Below, in pieces: positions 1-12,837 of a DNA stretch of 64,000 nucleotides. This DNA is from Ulva prolifera. Taxonomy: Eukaryota; Chlorophyta; Ulvophyceae; Ulvales; Ulvaceae. Position 1 is the first letter of the stretch; every line of letters begins with the position of its first letter. The position numbers and the translations under genes were made by a program. The notes beneath the pieces were generated by a model that ran no database searches, was not told the DNA's origin, and was given only the letters and a program-made list of their open reading frames with translations. The stretch covers positions 5,229,810-5,293,809 of the forward strand of contig CM041197.1 of assembly GCA_023078555.1 (NCBI GenBank), given 5' to 3'.

Positions 1-3000
1 GCTACGCACACCGGAATGTATACGGGGGACCAGCGCGCACAAGTACATGTAAGGTGACCCTGCAATCGAGGGGAGCATCATAATTGACCGTCAGAATGCA
101 CTCCATCACAAGATTCGGCAGCGCCACTCGCGTTATCTTACGCCAGACAAATCTTGCATACTGCGGCACGTCGCATGCCTTCAAGATCTATCGCGCAAAA
201 ACAAAATGCACACACAGCGCGCCAATGTCTGCAACGCATGTCGTCAAGAGGACGACAATTCTAGTCTCGAGAGGCCCAGGGAAAGCATTTGCCATGAATC
301 ACCCCTGGTGGCGTGGCGCGATCGCATGACATGCATGCATGAGATGATTGACGGCAGTGTGAATTCGAACAGCAGGCTCTGAAACACCGCTATGGCTCTG
401 GAGATTGCCGGACGATGTCGGGCGGTCCTGAGATGTCACCCGGAGCGCACCGTGCGTATAAGGTGATTTGTCGAAGCATCAACGTCGTGTGCAGTGATCG
501 ATGTCTAGAAATGCAGATGCGCATGCTAGCCGCGCTTGTACATGACTGGCCATGCATGCAGCGGCACTCATGCCCATGCAATGCCCCACATTGGCCCACC
601 ACCGAGTCAAACTTGACCGCGAAGTCTATCATCTCTCGCCACACCTACGCAGACGGTACAACGCTCCTCACACACGCTATGGTGACAAGGACCAAGGGGC
701 TGCGTTCTAGCGCAGCGGCGAACGTGTGGACATTGTTGGAACAGTCAAGCGAATTAATCACCAGCGCGAACCCGGGCCGTACGCATGGGTTGCCTTCGAA
801 TGACTCCAGGTGCGTCCGAGTCTAGAGTGGTCGCAGATGCTCCGAAGTATTTGTCTGGTGCTCCTACATTGTATGACTGTGCGAGCACGATTGCTGCGCC
901 AAGCGCGAGACACGTGGCTGAAGGCGTATGTACTTGTGCGACGAACATGTGCAGTAGTAGTATCTGTGCGGCATCAGCTACAACGGGTGGTCAGCGCGGT
1001 GGCCTCGCAACGTGGCTGCTGCCTTGTGTTGTTGTTAAAATGAATCGCGCCTCGGGTGCTTGCGTGACAGCAGATCGTGATATGGGAAGTGAACACAGAC
1101 CAACATTCGCCCTCGTCAAGATCAATCACCATCACGGTGATCCATGCCCAGCCTGAAGTCACTCATCAAAGTCAAGGTGATCAATGTTCAGCCTGATATC
1201 AATATGTAATGTTTTGCCATCGCTACACATCTCGGCCCGGCAGTGCAAAGTCTTGCTTGCCGTGGTGCGTCCCACAGCAAGGGCTCATCAACGGCTGAGC
1301 CCTCGCGCGAACGTTTGTGACCATAATATTAACACGAGTCTAGAGCTCTCTCTGCTCTGGAGCCGTTTGGACAACGCTAGTGCTGCAGCTTGCAATCTGC
1401 CTGCACCAGACACTCAGCCAACCAGCTGCATCGATACAGATTTGTACAGTATGAGACGTGTGGTCGCTCAACCTCGCCATCATCGTCACACAGGACATCG
1501 GAGTCCTGCAGTTGGTGGCATAGCCCACCACAAAATATCCTCGAAAACAGACAATGTGATCGATTTGCCAATCAATCACCTGGTCTATGGAAGTATCAGG
1601 GTCAATCACATTCGCTGTTGCTGCTGGGGCACAGACCAGTCATGGCAACAACATCCGGCACCTGCCACAGCAGAATTGCACGTCTGCTGTGCAATCTCTT
1701 ACAATCGAAGATGCAGACCGGATTATTTGCCAGTGCTAGCCACGGCAGCCATGCCCACGGGCAACAGCCATGCCATGCTCCCAGCTGCCCGTACCACCAC
1801 GGGTGCAGCATGGCTACTATGCTACGCCCACAGGCGGCTGCCACGGACATCATTTCTTACGACATACGTTTGGAAAACAAAAGAGCATACTACGTAGCGC
1901 CACATGCTGCCTGTGCCGACGCTGTCGGGGCCACTTGTGCCTCGCATGACAGAACACTGACGGCGGACAGGACAGGCCGGGCATCGCCTGCAAAGCTGCA
2001 GCCACCCCCACGGCACTGCCAAACTGCGGTGCAGCCACCCCCACGGCACTGCCACTGCACTGCCACGCTGGGCGCGGCGCTTCTACTCCTCATCTGCAGC
2101 CCGTGCTGCAGTTCACAGCATGCGTGGCCACCCCAGCGTGCGTGGCAGCTTCCAGTGAGCGCCACCCCTGCTAGCCCTGCTGATGTGGCGATCGCCTTGG
2201 TGAGTTGGCGATGAGTCAGCAGCAGCAGCAGCCCGGAATGAACGGCCCATTGTACTGTGATTCGCCAGCCGAGCCACCGCCACACCGTGGCCAACTGGGA
2301 GGGCGCTGACGGCGCAGCTGTGCCGCTGTGGACGCTGCTAGCCACCCGGCAGGCAGAGCAGCACGACATCCTCAGGGAATGTTCCGCATGTGCTGTGGCT
2401 CCGGCGCGCACAAGATCGCAACTCGCTGCGGCACCCAGTCGCCGGACAGGGTGCTGGCGGGCGGGCGACATGCATGCCACAATCCCTGCAGCGCGTGCAG
2501 TACACTCCTGGGATGGTGCACTGGAGGTCACTTCAGCGAGTCGCGCTGGGAGATGCCGGCTGCGCGAGGGCGGACCCTGCAGAATGCCCATCGCAAACAC
2601 GACCGTCCACTTCAGCTCGGAGCGGTCTGTCGTGCAGCGGGGGGGGGGGAGGGGGGTCCTCAACCCCGGGGCGGCCCAACCTCACACTGCCAGAGGCTGG
2701 CGCAGTCGGGCCCACCCCTCCACAGCACCACCCTCTAAACAGATGCTGGAGCAGCGCAGGTGTCTGCGCCTCGCAGCCCTCAGCAGGCTGCCAGCGGCTA
2801 CGGCGCATCTACGCCCGCTTCAGTGTGCAGCCGTCCCACAGCCGCCTCCCCGACCCCGTCCTGCAACGCAACGCCCGTCCATCGGTGGCAGGTCACTGCG
2901 TGGCCTCAGCAACCCTGGCAGCGGCGCAGAACGCTGGGCCTCGCAGCGCACGCAGCACGCAGCACGCGCGCAGCAGACTAGCGGCAGATGTCGGTCTCGG

Positions 3001-3103
3001 GTGGTACATTCGTGTGTCGCATTGGGGATGCGCCGACGAGCACTCCGGCGCGCGCCCGCACTTATGCGCGGGGCTCACCAGGCGGCTCCGCTGCGACGTT
3101 GGG
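1..3103. other. Spacer with no supported gene
   Basis: No reading frame here shows protein-family motifs or consistent splice junctions. The left 2 kb has mixed composition. From about 2000 to 3100 it is GC-rich and open in several frames on both strands, which is what composition alone would give. It holds a short tandem repeat near 2000, a near-duplicate of about 20 bases at 1137-1195, and a G-rich tract at about 2640-2656. The right end is the 3' flank of the minus-strand kinase gene. Confidence 0.5.
1997..2053. repeat. Two-copy direct repeat, 24-base unit, 33-base spacing
   Basis: A 24-base unit beginning TGCAGCCACCCCCACGGCAC occurs at 1997-2020 and again at 2030-2053, with a partial third echo just downstream. 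No gene is attached to it. Confidence 0.75.
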
Positions 3104-6100
3104 CTACGCCGGCATGTGCTCTACGGCGGCGGCGGCTGCGGGGGGAGGGTCCGCCATGAGGGGCCCCGGGAGGATGTTGCCGCAGGCGACGCGGAGGATG
3201 CCCTTCTCGAGGCGCGGCCAGATGTACATCGAGTTGGAGGACTTCCACTGCGAGACGTACGGGTGGGCCGCCTGCGTCGCCTGCACGCCCTTCAGCGGCT
3301 GCGTCCAGTCCAGCATCGCCACCTGCACGCTGCCACAAGTGGCTCGAGTGGCCATGCAGGGGCGGTCGAACCTAGCCTTGCGCAGCTCGCTGTTGACGCA
3401 GTGCTACCTGCCGCGTCGCCGTGGTCATTGTAGCACACACAACCACAAGCGGGGCCGCACCGTGCACCCACCTCGCCCGCAGTCTGCGTTTCAGGTGGTT
3501 CGGCGTTTGGGCGCGTGCTCATAGTGTTGCATGATTGATTGCTGCGTTGCTAGCAGATAAGGCGAAAGCCTCGCACCTCTAAAGAGGCATGGTGGGTGAT
3601 GGTCGCGGGTGAAGCGTGCAGGTGAGACGGGCTGTGGCGGCCGTGAAGGGGCTCGGTGAGAAGAAAGCAGTGCCAATGGGGGGTACCGGCAGACACAAGG
3701 TAGGCGCCCCGGCATGCCACGCGCAGTGTCGGACACAGTTCCGCGCGGCCGATGCCTTCGACTGGCACGCCAACATACGCCGACACGCCAGCCACAAGCA
3801 GCGCGCATGCTCACAGCCACTGCCACTCTCACCATTTTTGGGCGCCACTCTCACATCGCGAAGCGACATTCGTTCAAGCAGTCACCTTGATACAAAGACA
3901 CGCGTAGTTACGGGGGTTGGGGGTGAAGAAGCGCGCCTGGCCCGACCGCGAGCCCGCTACCACGCGGCGGCCACAGGGGCTCGCCGCACAGCCCAGCACC
4001 TTGTCCGCAAGCTGCGCCACCGTCCACAGCACGCCCGTCGAGCGCACGTCCCAGAGGTACAGCCGCCCGCGCTTGCTGCCGAGGAGCAGCTGGCTCGGCA
4101 GGCCGGCGCCGGGCGCTGCGGGCACGTGTGAGACGCAGTAGATGACGTCAGCGTGGTCGTGGCCGGGGCCGGTGCTGCGCGGGGGCAGGTCGCACGTCAT
4201 CACGGCCGCGATGTTGTGGGGGGCCTGGCGGCAGTCCCACAGCTGCACGAGCTGCGGCGAGGGGCACGCGACGGCGACCATGTTGGACCTGCAGCGCACG
4301 CGCCGCCGCCGTCAGAGCGCCGGGTACAAGCGGAGTTGGCGTATGCATGCGTGTGCATGTGTATGCATGGCTAGTGCGCCGATCGCCACACTGCGTGTGC
4401 TTTAGAGACTGCTGAGGCGGAAGGCTGGAGGCTGCACGAGCAGGGCCCCGGCACCACCCCCGGCTACCACCCAGAACTGTGCGCGCGCTCGGCCAGGAGT
4501 GTGCCAGTCGTAGCATCAGAGACAGTGGTCAAGGGAGATATGCCGAGAACAGGTTATAGCCTCAGTGTGTTATCGGGTGCTTGAATAGAGTATATGTAAA
4601 CATGATGCGGGGTTTCGTGACGTGCTGCCATGCGACGGCCAGAGCTCATGAGGTCCGACAAACCAGCCGCAGCAGCAAGGCTGCAAGCCGGTTGGGGAGG
4701 CCGTTGAAGAATACACCAAGAAGAGCTCGAGGCATGGCAGGGAAACACACCAACGCAGCCTCAAACGCATCGCAACGGCCAGCACTGAGCGCGCTGTGCG
4801 TGCCCGCGGAGGGCGTCACACCACGAATCACCACGCGCACCCACGATGGCCACGGAAGCACAGTACGCCGCATCGCAGCCTGGACCAATGCAGTGACCCA
4901 GAGAGCGCACCCAGGGAGGGCGTTGCAGGAGTAGATCGAGCCCGCGGTCGCCTTGGCGCAGAAGATCTCCTGCCAGGTGGAGGTGTCCCAGAGCACGAGG
5001 TTGCCGAGGCTGCTCGCGGCCGCCACCCACCGGCCCCCCGCGTCCTCGCCCCAGCGCGGCTGCAGCGCGAGGTCGTACATGCGGTTGCTCTCAGAGTTCG
5101 TCGCGGCGGGCCGCCCGATGTCGCTCGACACGTGCGTCACCGCCACGCACTGCGGCGCCACCTGCGCGCACCGCGGCCTGTCTTGCCTGAGGCAGGCCGG
5201 CAGAGACCTTGGGCCGGACACATGCAAGCCGTGGCTGCGCAACAGGTTCGCCGTGCTGCACCCGCCGCGGTGGCGGGGGAGATGGGGGTCAGGACAACCT
5301 GCGGTGATGTGGCGACACTGGCAGTTCTGGTGGATGGCCTCCACATGGACGTGGCTGCACGCATGTGCGGCGAGCTCTGTGCGGACCGCCGAGCAGGTAC
5401 CGTGGAGAGGCGGAAGCAGCGCCGACGACGACGGTGGCCATGCATATGGGCTGCCGTGCAAACCGCGAGGCGCGCTGTGCCGTTCCCATGCATTGCATCG
5501 CACCTCGTCTGCCGCCGCCCGGCCCTCGTTTGCATCGATCCACGACGTCCCGCCGTCCGGGAACTGCCACACGATCAGCGCCGCGCGGTCCGTGCCGACG
5601 GTCACGAAGCGGTCGTTCGCCACGACCGAGCGGCCGACGACGCCCGGGGGCACCGCGGCCGCCGCGAGCGACGACATGCCGCTGACGCGGCCCTGGCACA
5701 GGTCCCACCACGTCAGTTTGCCGTCCGCGGACACGCTGACGGCCTCGCGGAGCCCCGGGGACCCCTGCCGCTGGATCGGCACGACCCCCGTCATCTGCTT
5801 CGAGTCGTACGGGTTCGCGAGCAGCCGCGTGCAGCTCCGGAACATCGCCTTGATGCCGAGGCAGCCGTTTGCGCCGGCGGTGATGACTATCGGCTCGATC
5901 TCGCCGTTGTGCGCGGAGGCGCGGTGCGAGGGGGGCGCCGGGGGGGCGCCTGTCGCGGCCTGGGGGGCCGCGATTGACCCGTTCGGTGAGTCTGCGGCGC
6001 CATTGAGGCCGCGGTGGGCCGCGGGGGTGGGTTGGATGGCAAGGGTGTCGAGGGACAGGAGATCGACCTCGCCGGGGGCGGACTGCGCTGCCGTTGGGGA

Positions 6101-7396
6101 GGCGCGGCGGTGCGCGGGTACGGCATTGGTCGGCGCGGACGCGACACCGGAGCCGGGGGCGCTAGTTGGACCCGCGGCGGCCGGGGCGGCTGCGGAGGTG
6201 CGCGGGGTGACGCGCGGGAGCACGGCCCCCGCTGGGGCGGACACAGATGGTGAGGCCGCGCGGAGGGGGGCTGCGACAGAGGCGGTGGGGGTCATGCCGG
6301 GGAGGGACGGGGTGGACTGCGCGGAGGGGGTGGAGGTGGTGGGGATGATGTCTGCACTGTGGAGCACGCTCGTGGGCACGGACGGGGTGCCCCCGGACTC
6401 AATGCGGAGGACTTCGTTGAGAGAGGAGAGCGCGTGCCGCATCGCGAGGACATCCTGGCGGGTGATGGGGGAGACGACGAAGGAGCGTGAGAGGATGTGC
6501 GCCAGCCGGGGCTCGAGGGATGCTGGTACGGCCGGGCCAGTGCCGGTCATGAGCATGTTGAGGACCTTCATGACCGGCATGTCGGCATAAGGCGGCGAGC
6601 CCGTTGCGAGCTCGAGGATGGTGGCTGCAAGGCCCCAGGAGTCCGCTGCGAAGCCGATGCCGCCGGGTTTGTTGACGACCTGCTCAGGGGACATGTAGTT
6701 GGTGGATCCGTACGCGTCGTGCGGGAGCGGGACGGAGCTCGCGTTGACCGGGACCTCGTGCGCGATGGAGAAGTCGCATAGGTAGCAGTTGCCCGAGGCG
6801 TCGAGGAGCACATTGTCTGGCTTGATGTCGAAGTGAGCGATGCGCGCGTTCTTGTGCAGCATACGCACGGCTTCCGCGAGCTGCTTTGCGATGGCCACGA
6901 TCTCTCGCAGATGGAGCTTCTTCCTGCCTGAATGTTGTAGGTCGTTTTTGCAGCCATCGCATGGCTGGTGCTCGGATGTGCAACGTAGAGTTCGAGACAC
7001 GTTCGCAGGACCATTGCCCACTGGAGGGATCGTGTGCACCGAGGGCAACGCGGAAAAGGGCAGGCATGATGAGGACACACCGCCACGTTCTTCTATGTAC
7101 TTTTTGAGACTTTTCTCGTAGAGATGGAGCACCATGCACACTTGGCCATCCTTGACGCAGTATCCCAATGGACGACATACGTACAGGCACTTCTCCAGTG
7201 CCTTTCTGAGCAGTAGAAACTCATGAGGAGGCTGTTCTGTGACTGCTGTTCCTTCCAAGACCTTCACGGCGACCGTCCGCTTCCCTGACTTGTCGCGGAG
7301 GGTGCCCTTGTAGACCTGTCCTGCCCCACCAGTCCCTAAAACTTGACCTTTGTGCAACGTCAAATCCCCAGGCGGTATGGCATATTTATCGGTCAT
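3104..7396 (-). CDS. Protein kinase with a C-terminal WD40 propeller
   Basis: Five-exon gene of about 870 residues. Exons: 7396 to about 7080, about 6923-5504, 5161-4911, 4288-3886 and 3322-3104; the last three junctions agree in phase, and the first intron boundary is good to a few codons. It starts at an ATG (MTDKYAIPPG). The kinase domain covers roughly residues 15-320: glycine loop GTGGAGQV, lysine 45 in VAVKVL, catalytic loop HFDIKPDN, metal motif DFS in place of DFG, and SPE in place of APE. A linker of about 170 residues rich in Ala, Pro, Ser and Thr follows. The rest is WD-type blades: LTWWDLC, IVWQF, NLVLWDTS, LVQLWDC, RLYLWDV. The catalytic Asp and Lys are present, so activity is possible, but the altered HRD and DFG motifs make it divergent. 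Substrate and role are unknown. I know no standard family with this order of domains. Confidence 0.85.
3398..3440 (+). repeat. Dispersed TTGTAACACA-type repeat, diverged copy
   Basis: GCAGTGCTACCTGCCGCG, then GTGGTCATTGTAGCACACAC. It lies in the last intron of the kinase gene, in the opposite orientation to the gene. Confidence 0.5.
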
Positions 7397-9123
7397 TCTA
7401 AATATCCATGCCCGCGTGTGCTAGCGCACGACGACAGGCGACTGGCAAGTCCTGCCAGCGCACCGGCTGAGGCACACTCAACGCAGCTATAGCATGACGA
7501 TAGGTGTTACAGGTAGGCACTGTGACGGCACATGGCCGCGTATTTGAGGTAGCAGCGTATTTCAAAGACTTTGCAGCACGTAAGCAACTCTGCCTGGCAC
7601 CGCTAGCAAACCCGCAGACAGGATGTATGCTTGATAGCATGAAGCACAAAACGATGTCAGGTGTACGTTTGTGTGCACTTCTGTTTTGTACGTTGTCGTG
7701 CAGTGCTGACTTCACATCGGCCTATGCATCTGCACCCACGCTACTCGCCCTCTATCTCGAGATACATGCCGCCTTCGCCGGACGGATGGTTTCTCTTCCT
7801 ATCACCAAACGGTAGATCTGTGCAAATGATCACCGAATTGATTTCGACAATCTACGCTGCTTAGTACCTGTTGTTATCGTTCATCCCAGGCGAAATACTT
7901 CATGCTAGCATCTCAGATCACACAGCAGAACTGCGGATACACACTGTTGATCACGGCACACCCACAACCAAAAACAGCACGCAATGAAACTCTGTCGACA
8001 GCTGTCATCCCTCCAGAAGGACCAGTTACACCCTGCTGAAAGAAGCAATGGTGCCAACACCTGTCCAGATGCAGGGCACACGGGACACGACAGTGTGTAT
8101 AAGAACCAGATCTGCATTGGGTACCTTGCCAGTCACCACGTTTCTCTGACAAGTTCCAGCACAGTACAACTCGAATATATCACCACCAAAGAAGCAGGCC
8201 ACAAGTAGGAGCAACCGACGGTATGCACAGAACATCGGTGCTGGAACTGGCCATAGCAAAACGAATTCTCTACATTCGGTGAACCCGCGAGAAGCCTATC
8301 GAGACTGGCACCCGACGCGCAGTCATCAGTTGTGAGGTCGGCAGCGCGGGGACGGGTCAGGTTGTTGCATTTTCCTACACACACTCTGCTGATGCCAGTC
8401 AAGCGCATCCCCAACGCCACACTTCTGCCCCGGCCTTCCTGCACACACATCTAAGGCCCCCACGGTGTGGTATGCTCAGCCCGAGGCAGCAGCAGAGCCG
8501 CACATCCAGCGGGGACACACACAAACACACACACGCATCTCTGACCATACAGGCGCTTCCATGGCCTCCAGGGCGGATCACTCATGCCAGCGCCCCCCTT
8601 AGCCACATGCGACACTGCCACACTGCGCCATACTGGCTGCTAGCAACGGCTGCTTCCCATGCTGAAGTCACCCGGCCTCACACACGCGCCGTTCGCCACC
8701 GTGTTCCTGCCACCTCGCATTCCGCCACTGGTGCGGCAGCGGTAGCACCGGCCACCATGGATGCCCCCCTGGCGTGCGCCCGGATTCACATGCATGCTGC
8801 TGCTCCGGCACTGACCTGAGGTCCATGTACAGCTGCGCGACGCAGAGCCCCCATAACATGTTTCACGTGGACCTCTCTGGCACATCGGGCTGCACGTTTT
8901 CCCGCCAATGCCGCGCAAGACCCTGCGCAGCGCCATCCGCAGGTCTGCTCCGGGGGACCAGATGCCACATATGCACGCCGCAGGGTACGCGCACTCCGCG
9001 ATCGGCAAGTCACAAAGCGTGACCTAGTTCTGTGGGTCCGTGGCACACCCGCAGCCGGTTTGCGCCGTGCCGCCGGCCGCTGCGTGGCGTGATCCTCTGC
9101 CTCCCGCAGCGCGCGCAGCGCGC
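7397..9123. other. Spacer between the kinase 5' end and the SecY 3' end
   Basis: The part next to 7396 should hold the kinase promoter and the part next to 9124 the 3' flank of secY. No coding exon is supported. CA-rich stretches occur near 8510-8540. Nothing else recognisable. Confidence 0.4.
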
Positions 9124-12089
9124 CTACAGCTTATCGTACAGGCTGTCGACGTCGCCGTACTTGGCCATCTGCTTCTCGGCGCGGATGCGGCGCACGGTGT
9201 CTGTCGCAACACCGACGATGATGAGCACGGACGTGCCCGCGAAGCCGCGCAGCGCGGGCACGTTGGTCAGCGCCTCGGTGAGCGCCGGCGCGGCGGCGAG
9301 CACGCCGAGGAACACCGAGCCGAGCACCGACATGTACGTCAGGCGGTCCGTGACGAACTCCGCGGTCGCACGCCCGGGCCGCACCCCCGGCACCGAGGCC
9401 CCCTGCACCGCCACACGCTCGCCGTGACCAACACACGCACGCATGCATGTGCACTGCTTGCGTGCACTCTCGGCAATCGAGTGCCCGTGTGCAGTTTGCG
9501 CCGGCACGGCTGCACATGCATCCCACATCCCGATGCGTGATCAGGATCAGACCAGACATCAGTCACCCGGACGTGCAGCACCGCCGCGGCAGGAGACAGC
9601 GCTGGTCGCCTTGCAGCTTTTCCAGATCTGACATCCAGTAACCCAAGACCCGGTGTCTGCAATGTGTATGTGATCGGGGCCGGCGACCCGGCGCTGGTGC
9701 GCGTAGGGCTGCGGCGCGCACCTGCCGCTTGAGCTGGTCCGACACGTCGTTCGGGTCGAGCTGCAGGAAGGTGTAGTAGTAGTTGATGCCGATGATGAAG
9801 AGGACGTTGGCGGGGAGGTAGAGGGGCCCCCCCGGCGCGAGCGCCGTCGCGGCGGGCTGCAGCGCCTCGACGCCTGAGAAGCGCGCGACGGCGCCCGGCA
9901 CCGCGAGCAGCGAGGACGCAAAGATGACGGGCATGACGCCGGTGGCGTTGACCTTGAAGGGGAGGTACGAGGCGCGCGCGAGGTCGCCGGAGGAGCGGTA
10001 GCGCGATGCGTAGTTGATCGGCACGCGCCGCTCCGCGCCCTGCACACACGCACGCGTGACCACGTGGGGTACCTAGAGCCGCCAGGGCATGAACGCACAG
10101 GTGTGAGCGCACTGGCCGCGTGCGTGTGTGCATGCGTGTGCATGGGGTTGACTGCACCCAGGCCCCAGGCACCCCGCGGACCAGTGATGTGGACTATTGG
10201 TGCCAGAGACTCCACTCTTCTCGTTCGGGAAAAGGCGCATGGGTTTGCCGCGGTCCCAGAAGTCGACGCGAGGAACACCTCCGCCGCCACAGAACGAGCA
10301 CAGACGCCATCGGCAGACTACCGAAATGCGTGCTGCCCAGAATGCGTTCATTGACAGGCCTTTATTTGTTTCAATTGTATTGCGCGCGGGGTGAGCACCT
10401 GCACGCAGACGATGCCGAAGGTGGTCAGCACGAAGGCGACCATGTAGATGGCGATCGAGCTCGAGCCGGATTCGCCGGCCTGCGCAAAGGCGGCGCCGAT
10501 TGAGGAGGGGAGGTAGGAGGCGATGTTGGCGAAGATGAGGATGGAGGTGCCGTTGCCGAGCTTGAGCTCCGTGATGTAGTCCGCGACCTGGTTCACGATC
10601 ATCGCGCCCGCCACGAGCGCGAGCTCGTTGCTCAGCAGCCACTCCGCGCTCCAGTCGCTCACGTACGGCCTGCACGTGGGGCGTGTGTGGATGCGAGTGA
10701 GTGGCACGGTGTGCGTGAGCGCGGGGAAGTGTGTGGCAGAACAAACTGATAGGCGTTACGGCATCGGAACGGCGTGCGCTCGATCTCAACGTGCATGTGT
10801 ACATATATGGGTGGATCGATGGATGCTGACGTGCTAGAGTACGCAGCGAAGTGGAGCAGAGCGTGCTGTGACATCGTCCCTGCTGACGAGTCCAGGTGAA
10901 CAGTGCAGCAGAGAGCACTACAGTCAGATAGACTTTCTTTTTGTAAGTGCAGGCCTGGCTGGGGACGATCTCTGTGGGATGGAACGCCCCTGATGCATCC
11001 GGCACCAAACAGGCGATCAACACACGACATGATAGGGGCGAGGTGTCATGAGTACGACGCACTTGAGGGCAGAGAGCTGGCCAAAGGCTTGCACCGAGGC
11101 AAAGGCGAGGGCAGCAAGCTTCGTGTACAGCTGGTAGCGGGCTCGCCCCTGCGGGCCATCCTCCCGCTGCATCTTCTTCAGCGACGGAAACGTGATGCTC
11201 ATGATCTGGAGGAAGATGGAGGCATTGATGGCGGGGATGATGCCCAGGGAGAACACCCCCACGTTGGAGATGGAGCCTCCGGTGATGTTGTCGATGTATC
11301 CCAGCAGGCCATTGCTAGAGACAGCTGCAGAGAACTTCTCGATGTCGACGCCTGGAAGGCGATCGTACACGCCTACGCGAGATACAGCGATGAGGGCGAT
11401 GAGGGCGATGAGCTTGTTTCGGAGGGGCGCGGGGAGGAGTGATGAAGGTGTGGCTGAGGCGCCACGAGAGAGAGCTGTGATGGAGGATGTGGTACGAGGG
11501 GTGGTTTGAGCAGGAGATGAGCTTTTGGACAGCACTGGAGGCGTCTCAGGCTCGCTGGCAGAGCCATTTGAAGGCGTGGAGGGAGTCTTGGGGCTGGAGT
11601 CGGGCTGTGTTGCATGCACAGGTGGAGCTCTACCTGCAGTGTTCAGCAAACAAGCTGAAAGAGGCGTTTAGATAAGATAAGGTCTTTTTGATGGTGATGT
11701 AGAACGCACAGCTCGCCGCAGAGCCGCGTGTGAGCATGTGCTGGCGGGACATGGCAGCAGTCATGGTCTACCGCAACAATGCCTACGCTGCCCGCGACGT
11801 GATCGAAGCCTGGACTGATGGTACTCTTCAAGGCGCAAATCTGCTACAGCAATGCGAAGACCCAGCAATTATCCCACAGTTTGCGAGCGCTGTTGTTCTG
11901 GCATGCAACACACATTCGTACAATCCCCAAAGCAAGCACGATACCTCTGCATCGTATATGGCGTGCTTGTGGTATGTCTGCAAAGCGCGGATATTGAGAG
12001 ATAGGCACACCTGCAGGCCGGCCAGAAGGCACAAGGCCCACTGGAGCGCGAGGCGCGCATGCCGTGCGGGCTCTGACGAGCCCAAACAT
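9124..12089 (-). CDS. SECY: Plastid SecY, preprotein translocase channel (nuclear-encoded)
   Basis: SecY forms the channel of the thylakoid Sec translocase, working with SecE and SecA. Exons: 12089-11945, 11633-11063, 10669-10399, 10039-9722 and 9402-9124, all phase-compatible, giving 527 residues. Family motifs appear in order: SRVGVYDRLPGVD, GGSISNVGVFSLGI, FPSLKKMQREDGPQGRA, LKLGNGTS, VPINYASRY, GINYYYTF, RPGRATAEF. The pattern is plastid/cyanobacterial, not Sec61 alpha. The mature-protein exons are secure. The first exon (from the ATG at 12089, beginning MFGLVRARTACAPRAP) is inferred: the second exon has no in-frame ATG, and this upstream exon has the right phase and a transit-peptide composition rich in Ala, Arg and Pro. 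An S/T/P-rich stretch of about 70 residues precedes the first membrane segment. It is divergent from the methyltransferase gene. Confidence 0.9.
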
Positions 12090-12837
12090 GGCTCAATGCA
12101 CTCGCAAACAAAGCCGAGACACGCTCCGTTTCAGCGGCACTGTACCCCGTCCGACAGCTGCTTAGTGTGCAAAGACAATTTCAGGGTGGCGCAAGCCTCT
12201 TCTCAGCGTTGCGCAATGTAGACAGACGAGTTCATGAAGCAGAGTCCACGTGGACAAAGTAGTAGATTTGACGAGAGCACTGCATGCAAAGAGCAGCGCC
12301 GTGCAGGACCAGCGGTCGTTTGCCATAGACTCGATGGTCGCAAATTTGTGGCCACAGCGACACTCAAGCCACTTGAAGCCAGGTCCCTGCAGCTGACGTG
12401 CACGCTCGACGGAGCTCAAGGTCGAGATCCCCGAAACTAGACGAAATTCCTGGTGAAATGTCATGAATTTGGTCCGGTCACAGTGCCGCCTTCCGCCCTG
12501 TCAGTGGATCAGGCCCTGGAGTCAACGCTGTTCCTCCAGTTGCATGCTCACGCATGAAGCCTCCCATATGTGGAAGTGATTTTGTGACCGCCAATGGCCC
12601 GCGGTGAAATGTGGGGCTCTCGGTTGCAAGGGCGCAATGTGTGCACAAGTGTTGACCGTCGGTAGACCTCGCCATCGGAACGACACAGCTATCTGTCTAG
12701 CGCCAGCAGCTTTATATCCTCAATCTGCTCACCTCACGAATAGTGTATACAACTGCTAGATGTCCCGGTGTCGAGCGACCTCTGGTAGTAGCGCCTGAAC
12801 TCGCCAGTTGCGTGCAGACCCGGCAAGTCCTCCGACA
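12090..12837. promoter_or_regulatory. Divergent promoter region, secY / methyltransferase
   Basis: About 750 bases lie between the inferred start of secY (minus) and the earliest ATG of the methyltransferase gene (plus). No conserved box could be named with confidence. The assignment rests only on head-to-head gene order. Confidence 0.4.

Noticed and set aside
1890-3433. Long frames in the GC-rich stretch near 2-3 kb
   Set aside because: Open on both strands in several frames, rich in Arg, Pro and Ala, with no motif or linked splice sites; composition explains them.
4953-6590. A 545-codon plus-strand open frame
   Set aside because: It is the complement of the GC-rich kinase exons, with no motif of its own; the minus strand carries the kinase motifs and splice sites.
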